From NCBI GenBank assembly GCA_023392395.1, contig JAEVZE010000130.1:1-9050 (forward strand): DNA of 9,050 nucleotides, written 5' to 3'. The DNA is from Bacillota bacterium. Lineage in GTDB: Bacteria > Bacillota > Clostridia > Christensenellales > Aristaeellaceae. The notes below the pieces were generated by a model. The model was not told the DNA's origin and made no database searches. It worked only from the letters and a program-made list of their open reading frames with translations. Of the stretch, positions 1 through 7,000 are shown in pieces. The position numbers were made by a program, and so were the translations under genes. The first letter of the stretch is position 1. Each line of letters starts with the position of its first letter.

Positions 1-1
1 C

Positions 2-1303
2 AAGGACGTACTGCTGCTGGACGCGGGCGACACCTTCCACGGCCTGCCGTTTGCCACCATTTCCCAAGGGGAGACCATCGTCAGCATCCTGAATGCCATG
101 GGCTACGACGCCATGGCGCCCGGCAACCACGATTACAACTATGGCATGGACAGGCTGTTCGAGCTGAAGGATATGCTGTCCTTCCCGATGCTGTGCGCAA
201 ACCTCGTGGACGCGGACGGCAAGAGCGCCATGCAGCCCTACACCATCAAGGAATTCGAGGACGGCGTGCGGATCGGAATCATCGGCGCGGACAACCCGGA
301 GATCGCGGACGCGCTCAGGCCTTCCACGTTTGAAAAGTACCATCTGGTGGACGGCGTGGAGGCTGTGAAGGCGGCGGTCCAGGAGCTCAAGGATCAGACC
401 GACGCCATCATCGTGCTCACCCACTGGGGCACGTCGGGCGTGACGAATCCTTCGGACACGCTGGCCAAGATGGATGGCGTGGACCTGGTGGTCGATGGCC
501 ACAGCCACGACGCCTTCGAGACCGGCTACAAACCGGAGGGCGGCTGCACGATCGTCTCCACCGGCGAATATCTTGAGAACTTGGGCAAGGTGACGCTGAC
601 CATCGAAGATCACAAGGTGACCGGGGTCGAGGCGGCGCTGATCCCCGCGCCGACGGTCTACCAGGATGCCGGGATCCTGGACACGATCAAATCCATCCAG
701 ACCGAGCAGGATCAGACTCTTTCCGAGGTCATCGGCAAGACGCCGGTCGCGCTCAACGGCGAGCGGGCGGATGTGCGGACTAAGGAGACCAATCTTTCCA
801 ACGTGCTGTGCGACGCGATGATCGCGGCCACCGGCGCGGACGTGGCGCTGACCAACGGCGGCGGCATCCGCGCCTCCATCGAACAGGGCGACATCTCCAA
901 GAAGGACGTGGTCACGGTGCTGCCGTTCGGGAACCAGGTGGTCACCAAGAAGGTGACCGGAGCCGCGCTGAAGCAGGCCATCGAACACGGCATCCGGCTC
1001 TATCCCGATCAGAACGGCGGCTTCCCGCAGGTGGGCGGCTGCGCCTACAGCTTTGATTCCGCGAAGGAAGCGGGCAGCCGCGTAACAAAGCTGACCGTCG
1101 GCGGGCAGCCGGTGGACGAGGCGAAGGAGTACGTGCTGGCTACCAACGACTTTATGGCCGACGGCGGCGACGGCTACGACATGCTGGCCTCCGGGCCCAT
1201 CCTCACCTACTACGGCGGGCTGGAGGAAATTCTGATCGCCTACATCCAGTCGGGCGTGGAGCTCCTGGCCGAGGTGGACGGCAGGATTCAGCCGGTCGCC
1301 TGA
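2..1303 (+). CDS. Metallophosphatase / 5'-nucleotidase family protein, 5'-truncated by window edge
   Basis: The reading frame is open from the left edge, so the start codon and any signal peptide lie outside; 433 codons remain of a family usually near 500 or more. The N-terminal calcineurin-like metallophosphatase domain shows the metal-site motifs LLDAGD (Asp codon 29-31), GNHD (122-133), LTHWG (His at 422-424) and GHSHD (497-511). The usual first DxH motif would lie off-window. The second half is the 5'-nucleotidase C-terminal substrate-binding domain, with KETNLSNVLCDAM, TNGGGIR and NDFMADGGDGY. Family members hydrolyse nucleoside 5'-phosphates, and some also hydrolyse UDP-sugars or cyclic nucleotides, usually outside the membrane; the exact substrate cannot be read here. 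The protein ends at VDGRIQPVA with no sortase or membrane anchor at the C-terminus. The ATG at 98 is internal: homologous sequence, including the LLDAGD ligand, lies upstream of it. The gene converges on the minus-strand operon ending at 1393. Confidence 0.93.
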   Translation, partial: KDVLLLDAGDTFHGLPFATISQGETIVSILNAMGYDAMAPGNHDYNYGMDRLFELKDMLSFPMLCANLVDADGKSAMQPYTIKEFEDGVRIGIIGADNPEIADALRPSTFEKYHLVDGVEAVKAAVQELKDQTDAIIVLTHWGTSGVTNPSDTLAKMDGVDLVVDGHSHDAFETGYKPEGGCTIVSTGEYLENLGKVTLTIEDHKVTGVEAALIPAPTVYQDAGILDTIKSIQTEQDQTLSEVIGKTPVALNGERADVRTKETNLSNVLCDAMIAATGADVALTNGGGIRASIEQGDISKKDVVTVLPFGNQVVTKKVTGAALKQAIEHGIRLYPDQNGGFPQVGGCAYSFDSAKEAGSRVTKLTVGGQPVDEAKEYVLATNDFMADGGDGYDMLASGPILTYYGGLEEILIAYIQSGVELLAEVDGRIQPVA

Positions 1304-1321
1304 TCCAGTCGGTCGCCTGAT
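1288..1321 (+). repeat. 17-bp tandem duplication across the nucleotidase stop codon
   Basis: Bases 1288-1304 and 1305-1321 are adjacent copies matching at 15 of 17 positions, with mismatches at copy positions 1 and 5. The first copy contains the last codons and the TGA stop of the nucleotidase gene. The second is non-coding, and its TGA (1318-1320) is in a different frame. Slippage or a small duplication is the simplest origin. If ribosomes read through the first stop, the frame would end at the TAA at 1322-1324. Confidence 0.75.
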
Positions 1322-1328
1322 TAAAGAC

Positions 1329-1374
1329 AAGGGGCTGTCCCACGCGAGCGATCGCGGCGGGACAGCCCCTTTTT
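1329..1374 (+). terminator. Strong intrinsic terminator between convergent genes
   Basis: Bases 1329-1341 pair perfectly with 1359-1371 (13 bp, mostly G-C). The enclosed bases can add an inner CGCG/CGCG stem (1343-1346 with 1353-1356). On the plus strand five T's (1370-1374) close the structure, giving a classic Rho-independent terminator 25 bases after the nucleotidase stop. On the minus strand the same hairpin lies about 20 bases past the aminopeptidase stop and is followed by a T-rich but interrupted tail, so it probably serves both convergent units, less strongly in that direction. Confidence 0.92.
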
Positions 1375-1392
1375 GCTTCAACGGATTTTTCG

Positions 1393-2460
1393 CTATACGA
1401 TCATGAAATCCCTGTCCAGCTCGTTCAGGCATTCGCAGCCGTCTTCGGTGACCAGCACCAAGTCCTCGACACGCACGCCAAACTTGCCCGGGAGGTAGAG
1501 GCCCGGCTCGATGGAGAACACCATGCCCGGCTGCGCGACGGTGGGGCTGATGGCGCTCACATCCGGCGGCTCGTGCACCTCCAGCCCCAGCCCGTGGCCG
1601 GTGCGGTGCAGGAAGTTCGGCCCGTAGCCCGCCTGCTCGATCACCGAACGGGCCGCGCGGTCGATGTCGGAGAGCTTTGCGCCCGGCCTGACCGCCGCCT
1701 TGCCCGCCTGATTTGCGGCGCGGACGATTTCGTAGACCTTTTTCTGCTCGTCGGTGGCCGCTGAGAAGAACACGGTGCGGGTCATGTCGCTGAGCGCGTG
1801 GTCCACGTTCACACCGACGTCCAGGATCACCGCGTCGCCCTTTTGCAGTCGCGCCTTGCCGGTGGCGTGGTGAGGTTCCGCGCAGCCCGCGCCGAAGCAG
1901 ATCAGCGGCTCAAAGCCCAGTGCCGATGCGCCTTCCTGAACGCCGAGATCGGCATAACGCCTCGCCACGTCCAGCTCCGTCTCGCCCTCTACCAAGCTCT
2001 GTCTGAGCGCGCCGGTCACCCGGTCGTTCATGCGGGAGCTGACGCGCAGCGCCGCGATTTCCTCGCTATCCTTCAGCATCCTGGCCTCGTCCACCGGGCC
2101 GGAGCCGTGAACCGGCTGGATATCCCCCCGTTTCTCCATCAGCGACAGGAGAAACCGGCTGGGCCAGGCCTTGTCGATGCCCAGCCGCCCCGGATTCACG
2201 TGCGCGGCCAAGACAGAGACGCTGTCGTCGGCGTCGTCAAACTCCACCAATTGCAGCCCTTCCACCTTCGGCACGGCGAACATGTGGTTGACGAACAGCT
2301 TGCAGCCGCCTTTGTCGATCAAAAGCGCCATCAACCGCTCGCCCGGCGAGATCCAAAGCCCCGTCAGGTAGTAGACGGATTCGGTGGAGGTCACCAGCGC
2401 CTGGGGGATTTTGCATTTTTCCATGCCTGAGAGCACGCGGTTCAGTCGGGAAGTTTTCAT
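1393..2460 (-). CDS. M24B family Xaa-Pro aminopeptidase / dipeptidase
   Basis: A 355-residue cytoplasmic metallopeptidase predicted to cleave peptide bonds next to proline in oligopeptides. Residues 1-125 form the creatinase-like N-terminal domain (VTSTESVYYLTG near the start); the rest is the pita-bread catalytic domain. All five M24 metal ligands are visible: Asp214 (ILDVGV), Asp225 (LSDMTRT), His289 (HRTGHGLGLEVHEPP), Glu318 (FSIEPGLY) and Glu332 (VRVEDLVLV). The substrate-site histidines His198 (EPHHATG) and His296 are also present. The length suits the short bacterial PepQ/YpdF/YqhT-like forms. Sequence alone does not separate aminopeptidase (Xaa-Pro-Xaa) from dipeptidase (Xaa-Pro) activity, so no symbol is given. 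It is the last gene of a three-gene operon. Its ATG overlaps the methyltransferase stop as ATGA (2457-2460), and an AAGGAG ribosome site lies 8 bases upstream, which supports this start. Confidence 0.94.
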   Translation of the reverse strand: MKTSRLNRVLSGMEKCKIPQALVTSTESVYYLTGLWISPGERLMALLIDKGGCKLFVNHMFAVPKVEGLQLVEFDDADDSVSVLAAHVNPGRLGIDKAWPSRFLLSLMEKRGDIQPVHGSGPVDEARMLKDSEEIAALRVSSRMNDRVTGALRQSLVEGETELDVARRYADLGVQEGASALGFEPLICFGAGCAEPHHATGKARLQKGDAVILDVGVNVDHALSDMTRTVFFSAATDEQKKVYEIVRAANQAGKAAVRPGAKLSDIDRAARSVIEQAGYGPNFLHRTGHGLGLEVHEPPDVSAISPTVAQPGMVFSIEPGLYLPGKFGVRVEDLVLVTEDGCECLNELDRDFMIV

Positions 2461-3059
2461 GCGCTCGTCTCCTTCGTAGCCTCGATCACCCAGTAGCCGC
2501 CGCCCCGCTCGGTCACTTGGGCGGCCCCGAACAGTTCCTCAAGGTATTTCAACGCCGACGGCGCGCCCTGCTGCTTGCGGATGACGATGTACAGCTTGCC
2601 GTCCGGCGCGAGTTTTTCCCTGGCTTCCGCAAACAGGCCGTAGATCACCTGCTTGCCCGCGCGGATGGGCGGGTTGGTGATCACCGCCTGAAACGGACCG
2701 GGGAGCGCTTTGAGCCCGTCGCCGACGGAGGCGCGGGCGTTTTTTACCTGATTTTGAATGATATTTTTGCGGGCAAGATCCACCGCGCGTTGGTTTAAGT
2801 CGGTCAGGAAGAATTCCGCCTGCGGGTTATTGAGCGCCAGCGGCACGCCCATCGCGCCCCAGCCGCAGCCCAGGTCCGCCACGCGGCCGGTCATCGGCGG
2901 CAGCGTTTCGATCAGGAGCCTGCTGCCCGGGTCCAGCCCGTCCGAGGAGAAGACGCCTGCGTCGGTGTGCATAATAAGTTCAAGGCCCAGCGCCCGAAGC
3001 GTGATCTCCCGGGGTTTGTGGGCGGCGGATGGGTCGGGCGTGAAGTAGTGTTCGCTCAT
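2457..3059 (-). CDS. Class I SAM-dependent methyltransferase, YbxB/RsmC-like (MTS family)
   Basis: A 200-residue protein, about the length of the short Firmicute YbxB-type proteins. It matches the C-terminal catalytic half of E. coli RsmC and lacks that enzyme's inactive N-terminal duplicate. Near residues 31-54 it has the family signature (HTDAGVFSSDGLDPGSRLLI then ETLP). The SAM-binding motif I is DLGCGWGAMG at 62-71, an acidic residue after strand 2 is Asp87 (LTDLN), and the base-methylating NPP motif is TNPPIRAGK at 128-136. RsmC makes m2G1207 in 16S rRNA, so an rRNA guanine N2-methyltransferase role is plausible, but the target of the short form is inferred. Both ends overlap neighbours by ATGA (stop with the peptidase gene, start with the pseudouridine synthase gene). 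A GGAG ribosome site at 3068-3071, 8 bases from the ATG, supports the start. Confidence 0.9.
   Translation of the reverse strand: MSEHYFTPDPSAAHKPREITLRALGLELIMHTDAGVFSSDGLDPGSRLLIETLPPMTGRVADLGCGWGAMGVPLALNNPQAEFFLTDLNQRAVDLARKNIIQNQVKNARASVGDGLKALPGPFQAVITNPPIRAGKQVIYGLFAEAREKLAPDGKLYIVIRKQQGAPSALKYLEELFGAAQVTERGGGYWVIEATKETSA
2469..2474 (-). promoter_or_regulatory. Ribosome binding site for the M24B peptidase gene
   Basis: Read on the minus strand this is AAGGAG with an 8-base spacer to the ATG at 2460-2458. It lies inside the 3' end of the methyltransferase gene and fixes the start of the peptidase. With the ATGA overlap it suggests coupled reinitiation combined with independent ribosome loading. 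Confidence 0.8.
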
Positions 3060-3775
3060 GGGCTCATCTCCGTCAGCGCGTACAAATGCGCGATTTCCTC
3101 CGGCATAAGCTTCCGGTATCCGCCGGGCGGGAGTGCCGGGTCCAGCGCCACGCCGCCCACCGACTGCCGGTGCAGCGTTTCTACCGGATGACCCAGCGCC
3201 GCGAACATCCGCTTAACCTGGTGGAACTTGCCCTCGTGCACGGTCAGAAGCGCGGTGGAAAAGGCGTCCGACGCTTCCAGAATCTCCAGGCGCGCGGGGC
3301 GCGCGGTGAAGTCGTGAAGTTCCAGCCCTTCCGCCATGCGCGGGACATCCGCCCCGGTCAGGCGGCCCTCCACGCGGGCCAGGTAGACCTTTTGCACTTC
3401 AAAGCGGGGTGAGATCAGCCGGTGGGCCAGCTGCCCGTCCTCGGTCATCAAAAGAAGCCCCGTCACATCCCGGTCCAGCCGCCCGACGGCGGACAGTTCG
3501 CTCGTCCTGAAGCTGGGCGGCAATAGATCAAATACCGTCGAAAAATGCGCGTCCTCCCGCGCGGTCACGCAACCGGCGGGCTTGTGCAGCATCAGGTGCA
3601 GCGTTTCCCGCTTCCCAATGGCCGCCCCGTCCAGCGTGATCGCGTCGTGCTCGGATGCGTTGAACGCCCCGTCCCGTACCGGCGCGCCGTTGACCTTGAC
3701 GCGCCCCTGGGCGATGGCCTCCCGGGCTCTTGCGCGCGAGGACAGTACCTCGCCCACCAATCGATCCAATCTCAT
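3056..3775 (-). CDS. RsuA/RluB/RluE/RluF-family rRNA pseudouridine synthase
   Basis: A 239-residue enzyme predicted to convert a specific rRNA uridine to pseudouridine. Residues 1-50 are an S4 RNA-binding domain starting at the first residue (MRLDRLVGEVLSSRARAREA), which confirms the start codon. The catalytic domain follows: VGRLDRDVTGLLLMTEDG at about 97-114 holds the catalytic Asp101, Tyr131 lies in the KVYLARVEG segment, and EGKFHQVKRMFAALGHPVE (about 181-199) is the RsuA-type C-terminal motif. The sequence resembles RsuA (Psi516 in 16S rRNA) more than RluB or RluF by eye, so the subtype is moderately likely only. It is first in the operon, and its stop overlaps the methyltransferase start as ATGA (3056-3059). 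No Shine-Dalgarno motif precedes its ATG; a promoter -10 ends just 7 bases upstream, suggesting a leaderless message. Confidence 0.93.
   Translation of the reverse strand: MRLDRLVGEVLSSRARAREAIAQGRVKVNGAPVRDGAFNASEHDAITLDGAAIGKRETLHLMLHKPAGCVTAREDAHFSTVFDLLPPSFRTSELSAVGRLDRDVTGLLLMTEDGQLAHRLISPRFEVQKVYLARVEGRLTGADVPRMAEGLELHDFTARPARLEILEASDAFSTALLTVHEGKFHQVKRMFAALGHPVETLHRQSVGGVALDPALPPGGYRKLMPEEIAHLYALTEMSP
3068..3071 (-). promoter_or_regulatory. Ribosome binding site for the methyltransferase gene
   Basis: On the minus strand this reads GGAG, with an 8-base spacer to the ATG at 3059-3057. It lies inside the end of the pseudouridine synthase gene and supports the chosen start. It is weaker than the AAGGAG before the peptidase gene. 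Confidence 0.65.
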
Positions 3776-3782
3776 GAGGACT

Positions 3783-3811
3783 ATTTTACCATGTTTTGCC
3801 GGACGTCACAA
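3783..3811 (-). promoter_or_regulatory. Predicted sigma-A-type promoter driving the three-gene operon, probably leaderless
   Basis: On the minus strand a -35 TTGTGA (3811-3806; 4 of 6 matches to TTGACA) is followed by a 17-base spacer and a -10 TAAAAT (3788-3783; 5 of 6 matches to TATAAT). A TGG directly before the -10 gives the TGn extension. The ATG of the pseudouridine synthase gene begins 8 bases after the -10, which is where transcription would be expected to begin. The bases between (AGTCCTC) contain no ribosome site. It is one of the few AT-rich patches in a GC-rich region. Confidence 0.75.
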
Positions 3812-3825
3812 GGGGCAGAGGCGGC

Positions 3826-3861
3826 GGGATTGCGGCGGAGGTCGTTGGGGTTACGGCGGAG
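3826..3861. repeat. Two imperfect 15-bp direct repeats in the intergenic region
   Basis: Bases 3826-3840 and 3847-3861 match at 13 of 15 positions (consensus GGGRTTRCGGCGGAG) and start 21 bases apart, about two helical turns. They lie 15 to 50 bases upstream of the operon's -35 box, so an operator role is possible, but GC-rich composition could also produce them by chance. Confidence 0.4.
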
Positions 3862-3873
3862 CGCTGCCCCGCA

Positions 3874-3913
3874 CCCCGCAAGGGGGATGATCCCCCTTGA
3901 CCCCTCGCAAGGG
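3874..3913. repeat. Palindrome cluster, possible dispersed intergenic repeat
   Basis: The main hairpin pairs 3879-3887 with 3891-3899 (9 perfect bp, three-base loop). It overlaps an alternative CCCC-GCAA-GGGG hairpin (3874-3885) and is followed by a small CCCT-CGCA-AGGG hairpin (3902-3913). The two small ones share the core CGCAAGGG. No T run follows on either strand, so a terminator role is unlikely. The form is like the short palindromic elements scattered between genes in many bacterial genomes, but copy number cannot be judged from one window. Confidence 0.6.
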
Positions 3914-3915
3914 TT

Positions 3916-3941
3916 AAAATGTCCGCTAGCGCGGACATTTT
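3916..3941 (-). terminator. Perfect 11-bp hairpin, likely terminator of the glucan synthase gene
   Basis: Bases 3916-3926 pair perfectly with 3931-3941 around a four-base loop. The stem has AAAA on one side and TTTT on the other, so it resembles a bidirectional terminator. Read on the minus strand it lies 69 bases after the glucan synthase stop and its four T's end the stem; the next bases are AACCC, so the U run is short. It would also keep read-through out of the promoter at 3783-3811. Confidence 0.65.
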
Positions 3942-4009
3942 CGGGTCGGATTGCAACGAGCAAACTGGTATCAGGTCGCGGGACGAGCGACGATAGAGCT
4001 ACAATCGAG

Positions 4010-7000
4010 TTACGAAGGCTTTCGTTCGGGAAACAGCGCTTCGTGGGGCCTGCCGTCGTCAATCAGGTCGATGAATTCGCCGTCGACCGCTTTTCCATCG
4101 AGCGTGACGCCCTCCTGCCCACGGACGGAGCGCAGGCGGTAGCTGGAGGCACCGAATTTCACGGTCAGCGCCGCCTCCTCCCGGCCGGGACGGATGAGCG
4201 CCGAGAGTTTGGCGCGATTGCCCTGCCGCTCGTAACCCAGAAGGTACTTGACCGCCGCGCGGCACAGCCAGCTGGCCGCGCCGGTGTACCACGTCCAGCC
4301 GCCGCGCCCGGCAAAGGGCGGCTCTCCATACACGTCGCCCGCCATTACGTAGGGTTCCACGCGGTACTGGAGCGCGCCCGCTTCGGAATCGGCATGGTTT
4401 ACTGGCAGCAGCGCGTCCAGCGCCTGCCACGCGCGCGGCGCGTCCCCCAGCATCGCAAACGCCATTACCGCCCAGCAGGCGGCGTGGGTGTACTGGCCGC
4501 CGTTCTCCCGGATGCCCGCGGGATAGCGGGCGATGTAGCCGGGGTCCCGGGCCGCGTCGTCGAGCGGCGGGGTCAGCAGCTTGATCAGCTTGTGCTGCGC
4601 GTCGAAGAGCTGCTCCCAGGCGCTGTCCATGGCCTGCTTGCAGCGGCCGTCATCCAGCCCCGCCGCCACCGCCCAGCACTGGGCGATCAGGTCGATCCGG
4701 CAGCCGCCCGCCGACTGGCAGGAGCCCAGCGGCGAGTCGTCTCCGTAGTAGGCGCGACGGTACCACGCGCCGTCCCATCCGTTGGCTTCCACCGCCTCGC
4801 GCATCCGGGAGGCTCCGTCGCGTAAGTATTCCCGGTGCTCTTCGGATTCCGAGACGAGCGCGTAGTCCTCCGCCGCGACGGACAGGAACTGGCCCAGCCA
4901 TACGCTCTCGCCGCCGCCCGAACCCACCAGGTTCATGCCGTCGTTCCAGTCGCCCGCGCCCATGAGCGGCAGGCCATGGTCGCCGGTCATGGAGAAGACG
5001 CGGCGCAGCGCGCGCATGCAGTGGGCGTCCAGGCTCTCGCGTGTCTCCGAGACCTCCGGCACGCCGTACCAGTCGTCGTCGCCGTCCGGAATCGGGACGT
5101 CCGCAAGGTAGGGGACTTCTTCGGCCAGCACGCTCTTGTCGCCGGTCTCCCGCACATAAGCCGCCGCCACGTAGGGCAGGAACAAAAGATCGTCCGAAAT
5201 GCGGGTGCGCACGCCGGTTCGCTCCGGATGCCACCAGTGCAGCACGTCGCCCGCTTCAAACTGCCGCGCGGCGCAGGTGAGAAGGTGTGCGCGCACGAGC
5301 TCCGGCTCGATGGGGATCAGCGCCAGCATGTCCTGCAGCTGGTCGCGGAAGCCAAATGCGCCGCCCGCCTGATAGAGGCCCACCCGGCCCCACACGCGGC
5401 CTGCCAGCGCCTGCGCCGGCAGCCAGCGCCCCAGCATCTGATCGCAAAGCGGGTCGCCCGTCTCCGGCACGATCCGGGACAGCAGGTCCTCCCATTTTTC
5501 GCGGGTGCGGTCCAGGCGAATCTGCCCTTCGCCCCAGGCGGAGAGCGTCTCGCGGCAACCCTCCCGGGCGCTCGACCAGCCCAGTAACAATTGCGCCTTG
5601 ATGGAACCGCCCGGCGGGAGCGTCACGGATGCGCGGAGGCCTGCCGCAGGGTCGATTTCGAGCCCCTCCGGCGTGCGGCCGTCGCTGGTCAAAAGCGCTG
5701 CAAAGCCGTAGCCCTCCATCGAACCGGAGGCCACCATCATTGGCGGCTCCGGGAACGCGCAGGTCAGCCGGGCGTCGCCGTTGTCCACGCCCATCAGCCA
5801 GTCCACCGAGGCGGTCAGCTTGAGCGAGCGCGCGAGGCCCCCCGCGTTGTGCAGCGTCAGCATCAGGCACTTGACCGGAAGGTCCGTATCCACGAACTGT
5901 TCGATCGTCCAGCCCAGCGTGCCCGCGCCGGAGGCGAACCGGCTGACGCCCGGCCGGTGCTCCACCCGGAATGGCTGCATCAGCCCCCGCTGCTCGGGCA
6001 GGAGGGACGCGTAGGCGCGGCCGTCGGAAATGGTCAGCCGTTCGCCCTCGCCCTCCCGGAGCGGGTCGTTGGTGAAGGGGGTCAGCCGCGCGCCGCGGCT
6101 GTTTTTGGCGAAGGTAAATCCGCCGCCCCGTTCCGAGACCAGCGAGCCGAACCCGCCCGCGTTCACCAGCACGTTGCACCAGGGCGCGGGGGTCGGGTGT
6201 CCGGGCATGAGGTCGATCACGTAGCTGCCGCGGGCGAAACCGCCCCAGCCGTTGAACTTGTCCCGGGGTTCTTCGGGCAGCGAGAACCCGCCGCGAAGTC
6301 GCGCCTTGGGCGCTTCCGGCGCTTCAGGCAGCGCGCGAAGCAACGCGCGGACGCCCGCGTCCAGCGGTTGAGAGCCGTCCAGATACATCGCCGAAACCGT
6401 CTCGATCAGGGCGCGCTGCGCGCCCGTCAGTGTCGCGCCCTCCAGCAGGAATGCGCCGCCCGGCTCCAGCACCATGTCGGCCAGGTGGCTGGACGCCACC
6501 TGATCGCGCAGCGCGTCGCGCACCGGCTGGTCGTAGTCGTTTCCGTAGTCGTTGATCAGCACCAGGTCGCACCAAACGCCCATGGCACGGTAGAATTCAT
6601 GGGCGCGCAGCGCATCCTTGACCAGCGTCATCTGCTGGGTGGAATCGACCTTGACCGAGATCAGCGGCAGGTCGCCGGAAATGCCAAGCGCCCACAGCCC
6701 CGACACGTTCAGGCGGCAGGGCGGGGCGGAGGAGCCTCGCTGCGGGAACATCAGAAGGCGGCTGGCCCGCTGCAAGAGCTGATGCCGGGCCGGGGGTAAC
6801 CCTAAGAATTCCAACATCGAACGGGCCTGAGAGCCGGCCAGCAGCAGGGATCTGCGGGCATCCTCCGAAGCCAGATGGCGGGCGCGCATCCGGGCGAGCG
6901 CCTCACCGTCGTCCGCGATTCCGGCGACAAACGCCAGCTGCCGCCGCCCGCCTGCGGGGAGCGTCATTTTTGCTCTCAGTGCCGCGCAGGGGTTCAGCGT

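Noticed and set aside
98..1303. ATG at 98 as the start of the nucleotidase
   Set aside because: The same frame is open from base 2 and encodes family sequence, including the LLDAGD metal ligand, upstream of this ATG.
1798..2430. 210-codon plus-strand open frame opposite the M24B peptidase
   Set aside because: Antisense shadow of a gene whose five metal ligands are intact; no domain visible in the plus-strand product.
3879..3899. 9-bp hairpin as an intrinsic terminator
   Set aside because: No T run follows on either strand, so it is listed as a palindromic repeat. The 3916-3941 hairpin is the better terminator.
3545..4825. 426-codon plus-strand open frame crossing the synthase end, the gap and the pseudouridine synthase start
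   Set aside because: It lies antisense to two well-supported genes, crosses their terminator and promoter, and its Arg/Ala/Gly/Pro-rich product shows no domain. Long antisense frames are expected in GC-rich coding DNA.
5256..6179. 307-codon minus-strand open frame in an alternative frame of the glucan synthase
   Set aside because: Same-strand shadow with Arg/Gly/Ala-rich sequence and no domain. I also considered a frameshift or pseudogene here, but the main frame is uninterrupted from 9049 to 4010.
5591..6799. 402-codon plus-strand open frame inside the glucan synthase
   Set aside because: Antisense shadow with low-complexity Arg/Ala/Gly-rich composition and no recognisable motif; the minus-strand frame carries continuous family similarity.
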